DNA of 64,000 nt from Sisyra terminalis (Eukaryota; Arthropoda; Insecta; Neuroptera; Sisyridae), in the NCBI GenBank assembly GCA_958496175.1, contig OY292274.1, positions 52,648,630-52,712,629 on the forward strand, written 5' to 3'. The notes beneath the pieces are model-generated. The model searched no databases. It was given only the letters and a program-made list of their open reading frames with translations, and had not been told where the DNA came from. The position numbers and the translations under genes are program-made. The stretch's first letter is position 1, and each line of letters starts with the position of its first letter. Below, one piece after another: positions 1-11,605 of this stretch.

Positions 1-180
1 AACGTTGTCTTTTCAGGTTCCCTGTCCTCCCATTCTCGGTGTCCCAAAAGTCACCAATACTAACAAATCAGTTCAAACAGGACCTAGCGACGATTTTGGA
101 ACTCCCCATCGAAGACAAAGCCTGAAAAAAAAACATTCCGACCCCAAGTGGATACGCAATTTTATATAAAAAAGAATGAA
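1..180. repeat. Edge of an unclassified dispersed repeat
   Basis: The first 16 bases of the window are identical to 16476-16491, where they are preceded by a CCCGGCA context. The stretch up to about 180 is less AT-rich than what follows and contains a short A-run before a segment reading ATTCCGACCCC. This looks like the truncated end of a dispersed transposon, possibly Helitron-like, but no coding sequence or terminal structure is visible and the left part lies outside the window. Confidence 0.35.
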
Positions 181-2876
181 GCCAATTTCCTCATTACAAG
201 TTTAAGCTTTTAAGTTCTATCTTCCCAATCAGTAGATTTTTCTTTCTGTTGAACACAATTTTCACCATAGCAAGACACTAATTAATTTTATTGGTCGGTT
301 TTCTATTTTTATTTGTATAATATTTATTTATCGGGATACTATGCGCATTAATGTAAAAAGGCATTTCTCTATTCAGTATTCTCATAGCTTTTGAGTAAGC
401 TGCTATCATTATGAACGATTGAAAGTCTACAAAAATCAATATGGTACCAAAAATAAGATAAAGGTGTTTTAAATTCTTTAAAGTTATAGAATTAAGAACA
501 TTTTTTTTTCTATCATGACGTAAACTTAATCATTCATTACTGTTCTTATTATAAAAATTTTGTCATTCATTATTTATATTTTTTCTACATACATATACCA
601 TTGATGTTTATGTGAAACAAAGTAATTACTCAATTAATCAAATATTTACTCGATCGTTAATTACTTTTTCAATTTTATCTCGAATCAATTATCGCATGTG
701 TTATCAATAATGTATGTTCCCTTTCAACGTTTTCAAATTAAAGAGATTAAAATTATGTTCCTTTTCATAACAAACTGTAATGTTTGTAATATAGTTTTTT
801 GATGATTAAAACTAATCTGAAAAATATGTCAAAAATGGATACACATTGCAGACATTCGCATATATGTACTCGTAAAGTTATTTCAATAATCCAAAAAGAA
901 TAACTCATACCATAACCAATATTACTTTGATCGAACAAAATAAAGAATGGTGTTAGAAGTTAAAAGACGTGCCTATCAATCACATACTCTGAAAGATAGG
1001 AAATGAACAAACTGTTCTACAACTTTTCAATGTTTCTACATTTTCTTGTTCCTCATCATTTTTCTCAAGGTTTTCACATTTCTATTTATTTTCTCATACG
1101 ATATTTCGTCTATGTTAAATGCGATTCAGGAATTGCATTTTAGATTAAATATTTCATTTTTATTTTAAAGTAAGTGTTCGTTGATAATTTATTCATAGTT
1201 CGAAAATTGGTTTGTCAGCGATTTCTTGCATTTTTACTCACCTACTAACTTTGAACTTATGAAAGATTGAATTCCATCATAAAAATAGAAAACCTTTTAC
1301 GAACGAAAACTGACAAGTGTCAATCACTTATAAAATATACACACATATTTACATTTTATGTATGTAGGTATAGTCTTATAAACCGGATAAGAATAGGCTC
1401 TATGACTATGCTATATCATTTTTAACTTTTTAACTATCACTACCTTCGTAAATCAAATTTGCTTTTCATGGTAATAAATTTTTAACAATGCTATATAGAA
1501 AGGTAAATATTTCCGTTTTATATAGTAAATCATTGTACACACATTTAAAACTTTTTGTTTAATATACAAATCAATTAGTTTGTTATCAATTTGAAAATGT
1601 TTTCTAGTTATTTATTTTTAACGTTTGAAATGAAATAAACTAAAGAATGCATACAAATTGGTCGTTAATAAAAATTGTATAAAAACCAATCATTGCTGTT
1701 AAAGAGTTAATTTATTCTTTCTATCTTTGTTTTTTCCTATTTTTTCATTTTTAAAATAGATAATATAATACAGTGAAATTAAACAACAGCACAGTAGTGC
1801 TCATTAAAAAATTGAAATTGCATTAAGTGGAAACTTCCGTATAAAAAGAAGTTATCGGTAAATTTGATTAAACTTGAATAAATGCTTAAGGCAATTTTTA
1901 TGTTAACGTTTATTTGGTCTTAAAAATATAAGATTGCAATATTGATTTCGGAAAAAAAAAACATTTCCAATTGCTGACGAACCAAATACCTATTTAACTT
2001 TTTGATTGCTTTAGTTAAAAACGTTCTTAAACTTGTACATTAGAATTATGTGGTAACATAGCACAATGTTAACGATGTGTGTTCTAAATTAAAGTTAACA
2101 AAAACTTTAGATAACAAAAACGTCTCTGCATATATCTGTAGGAAAACAAAATTAATACAACTAACAAGGAAATCAATCAATCAACCAAAACAAACTCAAT
2201 AGTATTGATGAATTGCTTGGTTCAATTTTATGTTGTATGAATTAACAATATATTTATAACAAATTTTGTGTTTAGTTAAAATCCCATTCAATTTTTAAAA
2301 ATGATCTTTCTTTCTGTAAATTGCAATTTTGGTGTTTCTTCGACATCAATTTCCGGTCAAACTATGACATTTATGGAAAATTTGTAAGGAACATTTTTTG
2401 TAGGAAATATCCTCTGCTTTCATTTTGGCAGTAACTATTTCATTTGTATCCAGCACGGTTCAAAAGTCTTGTTTTCTTATTCTCGGGCTTTATATTTGAG
2501 ATTTAAAAAGCAAAAAAGCTTGATACAATACGCACTGGGTACTGTTAAGGAAGGAGAAGCAACAATTTTTAATTTGTGACTTATATTCATTTAAGCGCAT
2601 TTTTTGTTTGAAGAAAAAAACTTATAAGTATTTTTGGAACATATTTTAAGAAAAATGTCAGTTTTGTTTTTCTCCTTTATGTAGGATATTCTTTAGGAGT
2701 TTGGAGTTTCCTGAGCAATTTTCATTTGTAAAACATTCTCAGTTAAAATTAGTCTACAATTAGTTTTTATTAGTTAATGCTAACAGTTTTAGAGTACTGT
2801 TACTGTATTTATTGAGTTTGGTGTTGTTTTTGAAAATCTGTTCCAGGACAATAAGCGAATCTGGTGGACGCATAAA
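181..2876. other. AT-rich DNA, no gene seen
   Basis: No conserved reading frame, repeat pair or credible exon was recognised. The sequence is simple AT-rich intron or intergenic DNA. A short stretch at 2847-2879 has exon-like borders but was not accepted (see rejected list). Confidence 0.6.
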
Positions 2877-2885
2877 CGGGTGAGG

Positions 2886-3037
2886 CAAGGTTTATAAATT
2901 ACACAGGTTGCCCCATTAGAAAAAAAATGACATCATACGAAGAATTTTGAAATTTGAATCAGTCTGAAGATATATACGAATTTCTTCTGGATACGTTACG
3001 AAGCGCATGAGGCCACCTGTGTATTTTATAAACCTTG
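2886..3037. mobile_element. 152-bp MITE with 9-bp target duplication (Mutator-like?)
   Basis: The element begins CAAGGTTTATAAATTACACA and ends with the near-complement ending ATTTTATAAACCTTG, giving terminal inverted repeats of about 30 bp that include a CACAGGTxGCC block. It is flanked on both sides by the same 9 bp, CGGGTGAGG (2877-2885 and 3038-3046). A 9-bp target duplication is usual for Mutator-like elements; 8 bp would suggest hAT. There is no coding capacity, so it would depend on a transposase supplied elsewhere. Confidence 0.8.
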
Positions 3038-3244
3038 CGGGTGAGGTACACCTTTATAGGGTTCCCTTATACTACTTATATATTAGAAATGGCAGCTTCA
3101 AAAATGAGATGCGTCGCAGTATAATCATTTCTCCGGTATTTTATCTAAAAGTCTAATAGTCTTCTAATAAAAATCTTTTGATTTATCAAGGGAACAGATT
3201 CATATTAACTAGATATTTGAGATGATAATCAATCATTTTCCTAG

Positions 3245-3650
3245 TTTTTTTCTTCCTTCTTCTTTTGGTGCCCCTTCAACGTTGAAGATTGGCGATCATC
3301 ACGGCAAATTTAACTTTTGATAGAGCAGCGCGGAAGAATCCTCTTGTGTTTTTTTCCAAACTACCCACAAAAGCTGGCTAGCGGGGAAGTACTTCTCCTA
3401 GAGTTCTTTTTCCTTCAATCCGACCCTGAATGATAAGCTGGAGAAAGTGGTATTTTTTGTTATGCATGACGTGGCCGAAGTACAGTAATTTTCTTTTCTT
3501 CATTGATATCATTAGAGTTCTTTTGGTATTACGTTTCGTTAATTTCTCCTAGCAATCTTCAGGAATCGGCGATATACCCATATTTCAAATACGGTTTTCT
3601 TCCATAAAAACTTATTTAATCTGGCTAGTCTTTGCAATCTTATGCAATTT
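3245..3650 (-). pseudogene. RTE-like non-LTR retrotransposon, C-terminal end of the polymerase, decayed
   Basis: On the minus strand three pieces read in order: an upstream FEIWVYRRFLKIARR segment; then KRKLLYFGHVM, HFLQLIIQGRIEGKR; and finally FFRAALSKVKFAVMIANLQ. This order (MWVYRRxLKI, LxYLGHxMR, LLQLIIQGxIEGxRG, AxxRxxxxxMIAN) is the familiar C-terminal tail of RTE-type endonuclease/reverse transcriptases of insects. Several stops and at least one frame change interrupt it, so it is dead. The catalytic palm is not present; only the distal tail is kept, as expected for a 5'-truncated copy. Confidence 0.85.
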
Positions 3651-4237
3651 CGAGGTTTTTTTTTTAATTTAAAAGTAAAAAAATTGTTTTTCACAACATT
3701 TTTTGTTGATGTATAAAATAACCATAATTGAATTTTTGATTACATAATATTTCGTTCCTTTGGTTCGTTTTATATTAGTTTTCTTTCTTTGCATTTAATT
3801 CATTTCTTGAAATTGTTCTCCTAATTTTAAATTCTCTTTTTTTTTATTTTAATGCAATTTCGAAAGGTAAGAATAGGGGCAGGTTTTGTAACTCTTAATG
3901 TAACAGTTTCCTATTTTACGACGTGTTGCCAAATAATTTCAGAATTCAGCAAACCAAACTTGCGATTGATTGATTGATTACACTAAATCGTCGTTAATTT
4001 TTTTTACCAAATAAGGTTAAAAATTATTCGATGTTTTCCAAAATTTGAAACTGTACGATTGTAATACAAAACATAATTCCATGAATATAATTTTTTTAAC
4101 AACTCCCGCTTCTAAAGTTTAACTTTCGAGTATTGTGTGTTGGGGCTAAAAAGAATCCACTAGAATACCTTATTTTACGCATACGTATAGAAAGTAAATA
4201 TTTCGTTATTTTCCTCATTTGAACCTCATGGTATTTT
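3651..4237. other. AT-rich DNA, no gene seen
   Basis: Runs of T and A, one ATTG microduplication near 3965, no recognisable coding sequence. The open frame at 4096-4281 is low complexity and has no family resemblance. Confidence 0.55.
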
Positions 4238-4353
4238 AAGCAGTTCAAAAAATGTGAAACTTTTATTTGAGATTGATCCAATGGTTTTTTCAGTTACAAT
4301 AAGCAATCAGTGAATTTTCTTTGGCTATAATGAGATAAAGTGATTTATAATAT
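4238..4353 (+). repeat. Direct repeat, copy 1 (offset 610 bp)
   Basis: This stretch shares GATTGATCCAATG, then CAATAAGCAA and CTTTGGCTATAATGAGATAA, in the same order with the segment at 4842-4962. The offset is close to 610 bp and a SINE lies between the two copies, so a local tandem duplication that was partly diverged is the simplest reading. No function is evident. Confidence 0.75.
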
Positions 4354-4473
4354 TCTTATAATGGTAGTAAGCGTGTGGGAAAGTAGAGTAATATATATCA
4401 ATTGAAATTGAATCTTAGAATAATAAAAATAAAAATTATCGGTTAACTTTTTTTTTTAATTTAATCTTTAGGT

Positions 4474-4636
4474 TGTTTTTTTTTATTTTATTTATTTAAA
4501 AGTCGCATAAACAGCATGGTCATGAGCGACTTCTAGATTACATAATAATTATAATAATTTTTGGCACAATAAGGGGATCGAACCCACTACCTACTGGTTT
4601 TGGAGCGGTCACCTAGATCACTCGGCAACCAGTTTA
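4474..4636 (-). repeat. tRNA-derived SINE, copy 1
   Basis: Read on the minus strand it begins with a tRNA-like head (GTTGCCGAGTGATCTAGGTG, the A box) followed by GGGTTCGATCCCC (B box), then a tRNA-unrelated body and an A-rich tail. The same layout recurs nine more times in the window. The spacing of the A and B boxes and the GCCGAGTGGT core point to a tRNA-Leu/Ser type ancestor. SINEs are transcribed by RNA polymerase III and moved by a partner LINE; this copy is diverged and probably inactive. Confidence 0.8.
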
Positions 4637-4841
4637 GGTCGTTTTGTTTTGCCTTAATTTGAAGAATTCAAAGATAACGTAACAAAAAAGAAACGATTTA
4701 TTGAAATTTATGATTAACGTATATATTTGTTCAAATTAGACTGTCAAAAATATTTTACTGAAAACTGCCAGTAAACTGCGATTGGTATTATTTTAAGCGT
4801 TTAAGACTCGATTTTTCTGATATGATCCTCACAATAGTTTC

Positions 4842-4962
4842 AAGCAGTGCAAATAATGTAAAAATTGGAAACTTATTTTAGATTGATCCAATGCTTTTTC
4901 CAGATTCAATAAGCAAACAGTGATGTTTCTTTGGCTATAATGAGATAAGGTGGTTTTCAATC
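4842..4962 (+). repeat. Direct repeat, copy 2 (offset 610 bp)
   Basis: Second copy of the 4238-4353 segment, about 80% alike by eye, in the same orientation. Confidence 0.75.
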
Positions 4963-7900
4963 AATGGTCCAATTTAAAATGCTCAAGGCAAATATTTTAA
5001 CGCAATATTGGAAGAAAAATGATTAAAATATTTACATAAATTAAAAGGACAATATACCAAGTATTACGTTTCACCTTTACAATTCAATAAAAGTGTAAAG
5101 TGTGAAGTGGGATATCAGATATTCTCTTATTACAATCATAATTTCATTTTGATGTGCTAATGTCTACGTTGAAAATCACAAGAGTCATCAAAGATTTTAA
5201 AATCACAATAATAATGATAAGTGCTTTTGTGTGAAATTACGTTAAATAACAGACGCAATTATTGCTACGTAAACTCGACACCGCTACAACGAAAACGTAG
5301 CCCACTTCCTTTTCCGGTGGATTTTATTGTATTAGTTCCACTCAGTACTTAAGCACGACGCTTTTATTGTGAATACTTCCATGGTGAGAGCACAACGCAA
5401 ACGTTTTACGTTCGGAATTTTTGAATCACATTGTTTATTTCCCTGCCTGAAATTGATATGAGGAATCTTTTGCGAAGACTGTTTAATTTTAATTTTTGCA
5501 CATTGTAATTTAATTTAATAAATTTCCCCCTGATACTTTCGCAAACTTTGTTGAAATGTACGTTTAACAAAAAGATTTTTTTACACAAGTAACTTATTGA
5601 ATGTGGATGCTGCAAAGCGTAATGTGCACATTTCCGTGGGCAAACACAAGTGGTATTTATCAAAATGGTTTTAATAAAAGTAAACATTTTGAAAAGATTT
5701 ATGCCTTATTAGAAAGATTTTGATCAAAGAAAAGAGAAAAAGGAAATAATTAAGAAATCTCATCACATCTTTTCAAAGCCAGTCTCATTCAAGTATGTGT
5801 ATCGGTGCAGAAAATGCGAGCTTGTTAGATTATTTGAGTCATGCCTTTCAATTCTGATTAATGTAATGACCAATCTCGTAAATTAACGAGCTGAACTAAC
5901 GAAATACGTAATAATGAACGTTGTGTGCATAACATGGGTCGTATCATAAGTAGAGGTCGTTTCTCGAAGCGACGTTTTCATCGTATCTGGACGATCTTTC
6001 TGTTTTGCATAATGTCACCCTTGGGCAGTCATCGCCATACAATGAACTTTCGCGTATGCCTTTTTTACTTTGAATGTTGGAGTTTGTTTGTTGTATAAAT
6101 ACATGGGATACGTACATATATATGTAGATCGAGGACAACGTGTTCAACAATAGTATATCTTTTTAATGCTTCGCTATTTTTATTCCATTTTTATTTTGCG
6201 GGAAATGGGGAAAGAACTATTGGTTCACACATGAAGATAAAGTTTACACATAGTATCTTACTAGGTATGGCAGGAGTAAAATTACGTCTGTAACTGCGTG
6301 ACCTCAGAAATGGCATTTGTCTTGGTGTAATGGCATCCTTCCGTGTCTTTCTTTCCGCCTTCATCCAATTTTTGTGTTTGTATATTATAATACTTTGTAA
6401 GAATGGAAGGCATTATATCTCTTACACCTTCCGACTGCGCGCTATGAAAATTACAACTTCCCTTATATCCGTTGTTTTGTCATAGAATTATGAATGGATG
6501 ACACACTGGCGACGTTTGTAAAGTTAGTTTTATTCACTATGAATGCGCCTACAGGCAATACACTTTAGTGGTCTTACACATTTTATATTACAAGTATCAT
6601 CCAAATTTAAGCACGAAATCATAATAACAATAAAAGTGTGTGCTTAAATTTGTACAATTTTACACGCGTTAAACAAAAGATTTATGTAACCGATTTTTTC
6701 ATATCTGCAAAGCATACATACATAACTTTGTTACACAAAAAGAAAAATTAATTATTTCCTTTTAAGACTTTTAAAACAAAAGAAATTCAAACATGCTTTC
6801 AAAAAATTAATATTTACACAAAAAAAAACAGTGTGGGTACTTATGTACGCGCGTGAGAAGTTATACTTCTTTGGTAGTGAAAAGGATGTTTTAATCCATT
6901 TCCATAGCCTCTTCCGGTAGTGTCTGAACTGGCACACCAGTAATAAGATTTGTGATTACTAAAATACAATTTTAAACACAAATTACTTTCAATATCAAAA
7001 TACATAATAAGAAAACGAATGTGTTCTGGCAAAGACAAGGACAAAGAATATAAAGTTTTAATTACATCCTTGTAAGTAGAATACAAATATAATAATTATT
7101 GGCTCAAATTTGAACTTCAATGTCATTAGTTTCAACTGTCATTTCGATTTCATTATATTGCTAATTTTAGTCATTTGTCAGTTGTGTCAGTGTTGGGCTG
7201 TGAATATTTCTCGGAATGTAACTGGGTTTCAAATAAAAGATTAAATTGACTATTTATGCATAGATACTATATGTTTACACATTTGGTAACATACAAAATG
7301 TATATTACATATTATATGAATTAACCGTTTAACCGAATTAACAGATTTGGTTACATATGTGAATAATACTTATCAAAAATCTTTACCAAATAAGTGATGT
7401 AAAAGGTTAAATAAGCGGCTAATTAGCCAGTTAAATAGCTGGTTAAATAACTGCTGCTACTTATTATATGTTACTTGCGCAGAAAAATTGTGCGCATATG
7501 CATAATTGCACAGATTAACTGTTGATCGAGCTACAAAATTAGTTTCAATAAAATGTAATCTACAACTCACTACTCCGGAAGAATTAAAATCTAAAACTAC
7601 TAATAGCGCTTCAGAAATATATACCGTTAAATATAACGTTAAAATATACCGTTAAATTATAGGCATATTGATAATTTAAATGATATTGATGATGAGGGAA
7701 AATTATTGATTTAGAATTGGATGGAAGATTCATATGATAAAGACATTCAAAAAGTTATAAATGCTGACTAAATAATGACAAAATTAATGAATAATAAAAT
7801 AAAAGTATGAATTTGCTTTAGAAATACATTTTTAAATATTGTAATTAACTCAATTTTACCATAAAGTATTATTTAAATTGAGCGCCGTTTTTTCATGATG

Positions 7901-9825
7901 GTTTAAAACATTCTGAGAATCCACCATATTGTTTTATAAATATCTATGTAAATAAACCTGTAATTTTCTAGTTAAAATAATAACAATAAAAAAAATTGAT
8001 AATTTTTCATCACTATACCATATAGTAGTAGATTGTTGCCATTAATGGTCATTAAATATCATGTATAGATATGTACAAACAATCCTAGATAGCGATGTTC
8101 TAAAAATTATATTTATATAATTGTGATTGTATATTTTGTCAAGTGTCAAGTGTCACTGTCAAGTGTCTATGACAGCGTATATATTTTTTGAATGATCGCT
8201 AGCTATAACTTGGTATCTGATTCGGGATTATTCGGGAAAAACATGTGCGAGTGCTGGCTTAACTTGATCGATACGATAGAGTGTTTTAGTCGTCTTAATA
8301 CTATGCATATCGCCCCGAAAAATCGGCCAGATTTCGCCCGTTTGAACCGTTTTTTCTCGCTAACCGTTTGCGAGCAATTTCATACTGTTACTTTAAAGCG
8401 TAATTTTTTTAATAATTCACTTTTATTAATTTTTTTGCTCAAAACACCGGTAAAGAAGTATAACTTCAAAAATGTTTTCTTTTCGTTAAGGAATTAAAAA
8501 TGAATCAGTTGGCAAAAATTTAGTGACTCCAATTAAAGTGTATTTAGCAAATCCACTTTGGTCGACATTATAAAATTTATGGTGCAACAATTTAAACTTT
8601 GCAAAAAAATTAGAATTAAAAGTATTATTTAATTTTGTTATCATTCCAATCACGTAGTTTCAAATAAAACGATACCGCAAATTTTATTATGAAGTGTTAG
8701 TTATGGAACTTGTGCAAAATTCAATGTTTGCTCATTTTTATTTTGCCTTCGTGTTTGTCATACTAAACAAGAAAGTATTCGCTTAGAAATAATCTTTTCG
8801 GCTGCGAAAGGGGTGTGTAAAAGCGAGCAGATGTTTTACTTTCTTCGAATAGTTTAAACGCATCAACACGACGTGAGCATGCTAATTGCTCTTTAAATGT
8901 ATTTAGAAATTCAAAAGATATTTTCTAATAGGTCTTATTATTGTCTTGTCTTGCCACAATCTTGTTCCAAAACCACAAAATTGTCTTAATGTTACATTTA
9001 GTGTGAAGGTAGTTGTAACGAGGGAATAATCCGTGTTGTAATTGCTAAGTTTAACGTGAAATAATTAAACTTTGAATTTTTAAGTAAATTTATCTTAAAC
9101 TAAATTTACATAAACGGTTTGTACCAAGAATCTTAAGCATCAAACAACCAAAAATACATTTTTCTAAAAAGTTTTCTTATATTAAAAACAAGTTCTCCTA
9201 ATTAAAGTTTTAATTGTGAGCTTTGTTAAACTGTACGAAGTCTTACTAACATTTTCAACCTCATAAAACTATAATTTGAACACTATTTGGGCTATCTGAA
9301 GATAAAATAAATAAACATGTTAGAAAATACCAATTTTCAGTTCGAATGTATGAAATTAATCACCAAAGTCTACAGATAGGTACAATGTAGAGATCGGCTA
9401 CCTTTCCGGAATGAACCGTTTTTCTCGATATGGTAAATTATTTTTTAAAAAGCTAAATATTGGTTAATACATCAGTAACATACAAAAAAATAATAAAGCT
9501 GTTGTTGGAGACAAGTCCTTATTTTGGCAATACAATATTTAAGTTAATTTTTTAAACGTAATATTAAACTACTCAAGAGAAGATCCAAGATTTATTCATC
9601 ATGCCAATTTTTCTTCACTTTATAAACATATACTGGTGAATAATATTAAATGCACTAATCTTAAATTTCTTCCTTTTGGAGTCTTATCCTTTCTCATCTA
9701 GTGATTTTTAATAAATACATAAAGAGTAACTGAACTGAATGAAATGGTAATATATTAGATTGATTATTTCGTACTTTATACAATTCAGTAAAACTAGAGA
9801 AAAGTATCTAGTTTATACTTTAAGT
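4963..9825. other. AT-rich DNA with short less-AT-rich islands, no gene accepted
   Basis: Islands near 5270-5420, 5930-6060, 6250-6500 and 8190-8400 are richer in G+C and carry short open frames, the longest at 8192-8497 on the plus strand, but none resembles a known protein and none has convincing splice borders. A short tandem of TGTCAAG units lies at 8136-8170. The 16-bp string GAAGTTATACTTCTTT near 6858 recurs inverted near 8453, which suggests a dispersed repeat passing through here. Confidence 0.5.
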
Positions 9826-10750
9826 AGCGGATTTAGGTCCGATGCCGCCTTAGGCCTCATTTGATATACCATCCATGTTGTTCCATAACAAGGTGGATAT
9901 CAAGACAAAACATCAAATTTTCAAATAATTAAATCTTAAGTCAATTTTTTTAAATTTTAACAAAACTTCTTATGAATTGACATATTTTTTCTTAAAATAT
10001 TACTTATTCATGTCAATAACATTTTTCAGAGATTAATATAACTTAAAGCTTTTTTTCAACTATCACTTATGATAGAATTTTTTTTTTGCTAGCCTTGATT
10101 TGCGTGAAAACGGTAATTATATCATCGTAATAAATTTCTAGCACTAATTGAGGTTCAATAGATAATGATGCCAGGGCATTACGTAAATCTTGCACCCTTG
10201 CACGTTAGTAACTTTTTACTCTTTCCAGGGTGGAATAAGATCTTTCTCCTGAATAATTGGGCGCTGGAATTCAAAAGATACACAGACCAATGTTAATATT
10301 AAAGTACACATCTCAAAGATTCCATAATGCTATATATTCCATATATTTTTGGATATCTTTAGTATTGAATCTTGAAGAAAATGTAAGGGAATACATTCAT
10401 TTAATTAAAGTCTTTTCTAAATTATAAGGGAACTAGATTTTTTTAGATAAGTACCACGTATTTCAACTACCAGGGTTCACATAGGATTTTGAATGATTTG
10501 TCAAAAAAGGATCGAATTTATCAAAAAGTACTACGATTCTTAAGAAATTACCATAATTGAAAATGTGTTATGATAAATTGGAAATTAAATTCTATAAAAA
10601 TATTTATTATACTTTATTGAAGATGTTCCAAACATTCAAAGCAAAACTTACTTAAATCAATTTTTGAATTTGAATTGTCCGTTCATTCTTCGCCCTTAAA
10701 ATTTTGACGTTTCGAAAATTTTGCCGCCCCTAAAATCATACCACCCTAGG
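9826..10750 (-). mobile_element. Decayed hAT element, ZMYM1-like transposase family
   Basis: Both ends carry the GCCGCC-rich sequence typical of this hAT group: GGTCCGATGCCGCCTTAGGC at the left and a CCGCCCCTAAAATCATACC segment at the right. Between them a minus-strand frame keeps the transposase C-terminus (10067-10264). The element is about 0.9 kb, much shorter than an autonomous hAT, so it is an internally deleted copy. I could not define an 8-bp target duplication, so the exact borders are approximate. Confidence 0.65.
10067..10264 (-). pseudogene. hAT transposase C-terminal dimerisation region, one stop
   Basis: The frame reads APNYSGERSYSTLERVKSY, then a stop, then RVQDLRNALASLSIEPQL and ending in YYDDIITVF. 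This matches the hAT C-terminal pattern (SxERSFSxLKRIKxYLRSxMxQxRLxxLxxLSIE ... DxIxxF). The stop sits where the family usually has a leucine (YLR), so TAA at that codon is an inactivating change. The N-terminal zinc finger and catalytic core are missing. Confidence 0.8.
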
Positions 10751-10802
10751 ATACATTATGGGAACGGAGATCAGTGAACACTTTTATCTTATATTTAATT
10801 AG

Positions 10803-10964
10803 TTTTTTATTATTTTTAATTATCGCCACTTTATAACTGCTACAGTCTTTGGGTGAATAAAAATCCGGAATCGAGAAAAATCGAAACAATTGCTCGATAC
10901 GAGGATCGAACCCAACACCTACCAATTTTGGAGTGGTCGCCTTGATCACTCGCCCACCAGTAGG
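10803..10964 (-). repeat. tRNA-derived SINE, copy 2
   Basis: Minus-strand copy with A-box region GGTGGGCGAGTGATCAAGG, B box GGGTTCGATCCTCG, the body segment GGATTTTTATT and the tail region ending in TAAAAATAATAAAAA. The open frame that covers this stretch on the minus strand is only the SINE read through and is not a gene. Confidence 0.85.
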
Positions 10965-11460
10965 TTTAATTAGTTTATTTTCCTTTTTTTCAGAAAAAAA
11001 GAAGAATGTTTTAAGTTGGATATAATTTAGCTCAAAAAATAAAAACACTTCCTTCTTTTTCAACATTGCAATGAATATAAAAATAAATAATTGTCCTCGA
11101 GGAAATATAATTTGTAATTAAGTGTAAAGATTTAAACAAAGAGGACGGAAACAAATAAATTTCTTACACATAACCAAAAATTTACATTTGTATAAGTACC
11201 TTTCTTAATTAAGCACGTTGATGTCAAAGTTAATATTATACTCGTATGAACGTTTCAAATCTAAATTTAAATACGTTATTTATATTTAAATGATTTATTC
11301 ATGGTAAGAGAAATTTCAATCGCTAAAAGCCTATTGTTTTATTTTAATAATAGTTTATACTCATTAATAATCAATTCTTCTGTTTAACATTCCTCTACAA
11401 GTAAGTATTAAGTTTTATTTGAAAAACAACATTCTTCAAAAAAACTAACATTCTTTAAAC

Positions 11461-11605
11461 TGTTATTTACCGTCACTTTTTACCCAATAAGGTCTTTCAC
11501 GACTCTAGTGTTAATAAAAATCCGTTAATCGAGAAATAGCTAAAAAAAATCGATACAAGATATCAGTTTTAGAGCAGCTTCCTCGACCCCTTGGTCACTA
11601 GATAC
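11461..11605 (-). repeat. tRNA-derived SINE, copy 3
   Basis: Minus-strand copy. The head is diverged (GTGACCAAGGGGTCGAGG) and the B box is damaged (TATCGA only), but the body CTCGATTAACGGATTTTTAT, CTAGAGTCGTGAAAGACCTT and GACGGTAAATAACA are as in the other copies. Confidence 0.75.

Noticed and set aside
2847..2879. A 33-nt plus-strand exon-like stretch after CTGTTCCAG and before GTGAGG.
   Set aside because: The peptide (DNKRIWWTHKR) matches no family I know, the segment is very short, and the donor lies inside the duplicated MITE target. Kept only as a remark in the MITE finding.
4474..4636. A true tRNA gene suggested by A and B boxes.
   Set aside because: The cloverleaf cannot be completed and the same sequence recurs with an unrelated body and A-rich tail, as in a SINE.
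8192..8497. A 101-codon plus-strand open frame, the longest in the first 10 kb.
   Set aside because: No family resemblance, no start context or splice support, and base composition changes within it. Possibly part of an unrecognised repeat.
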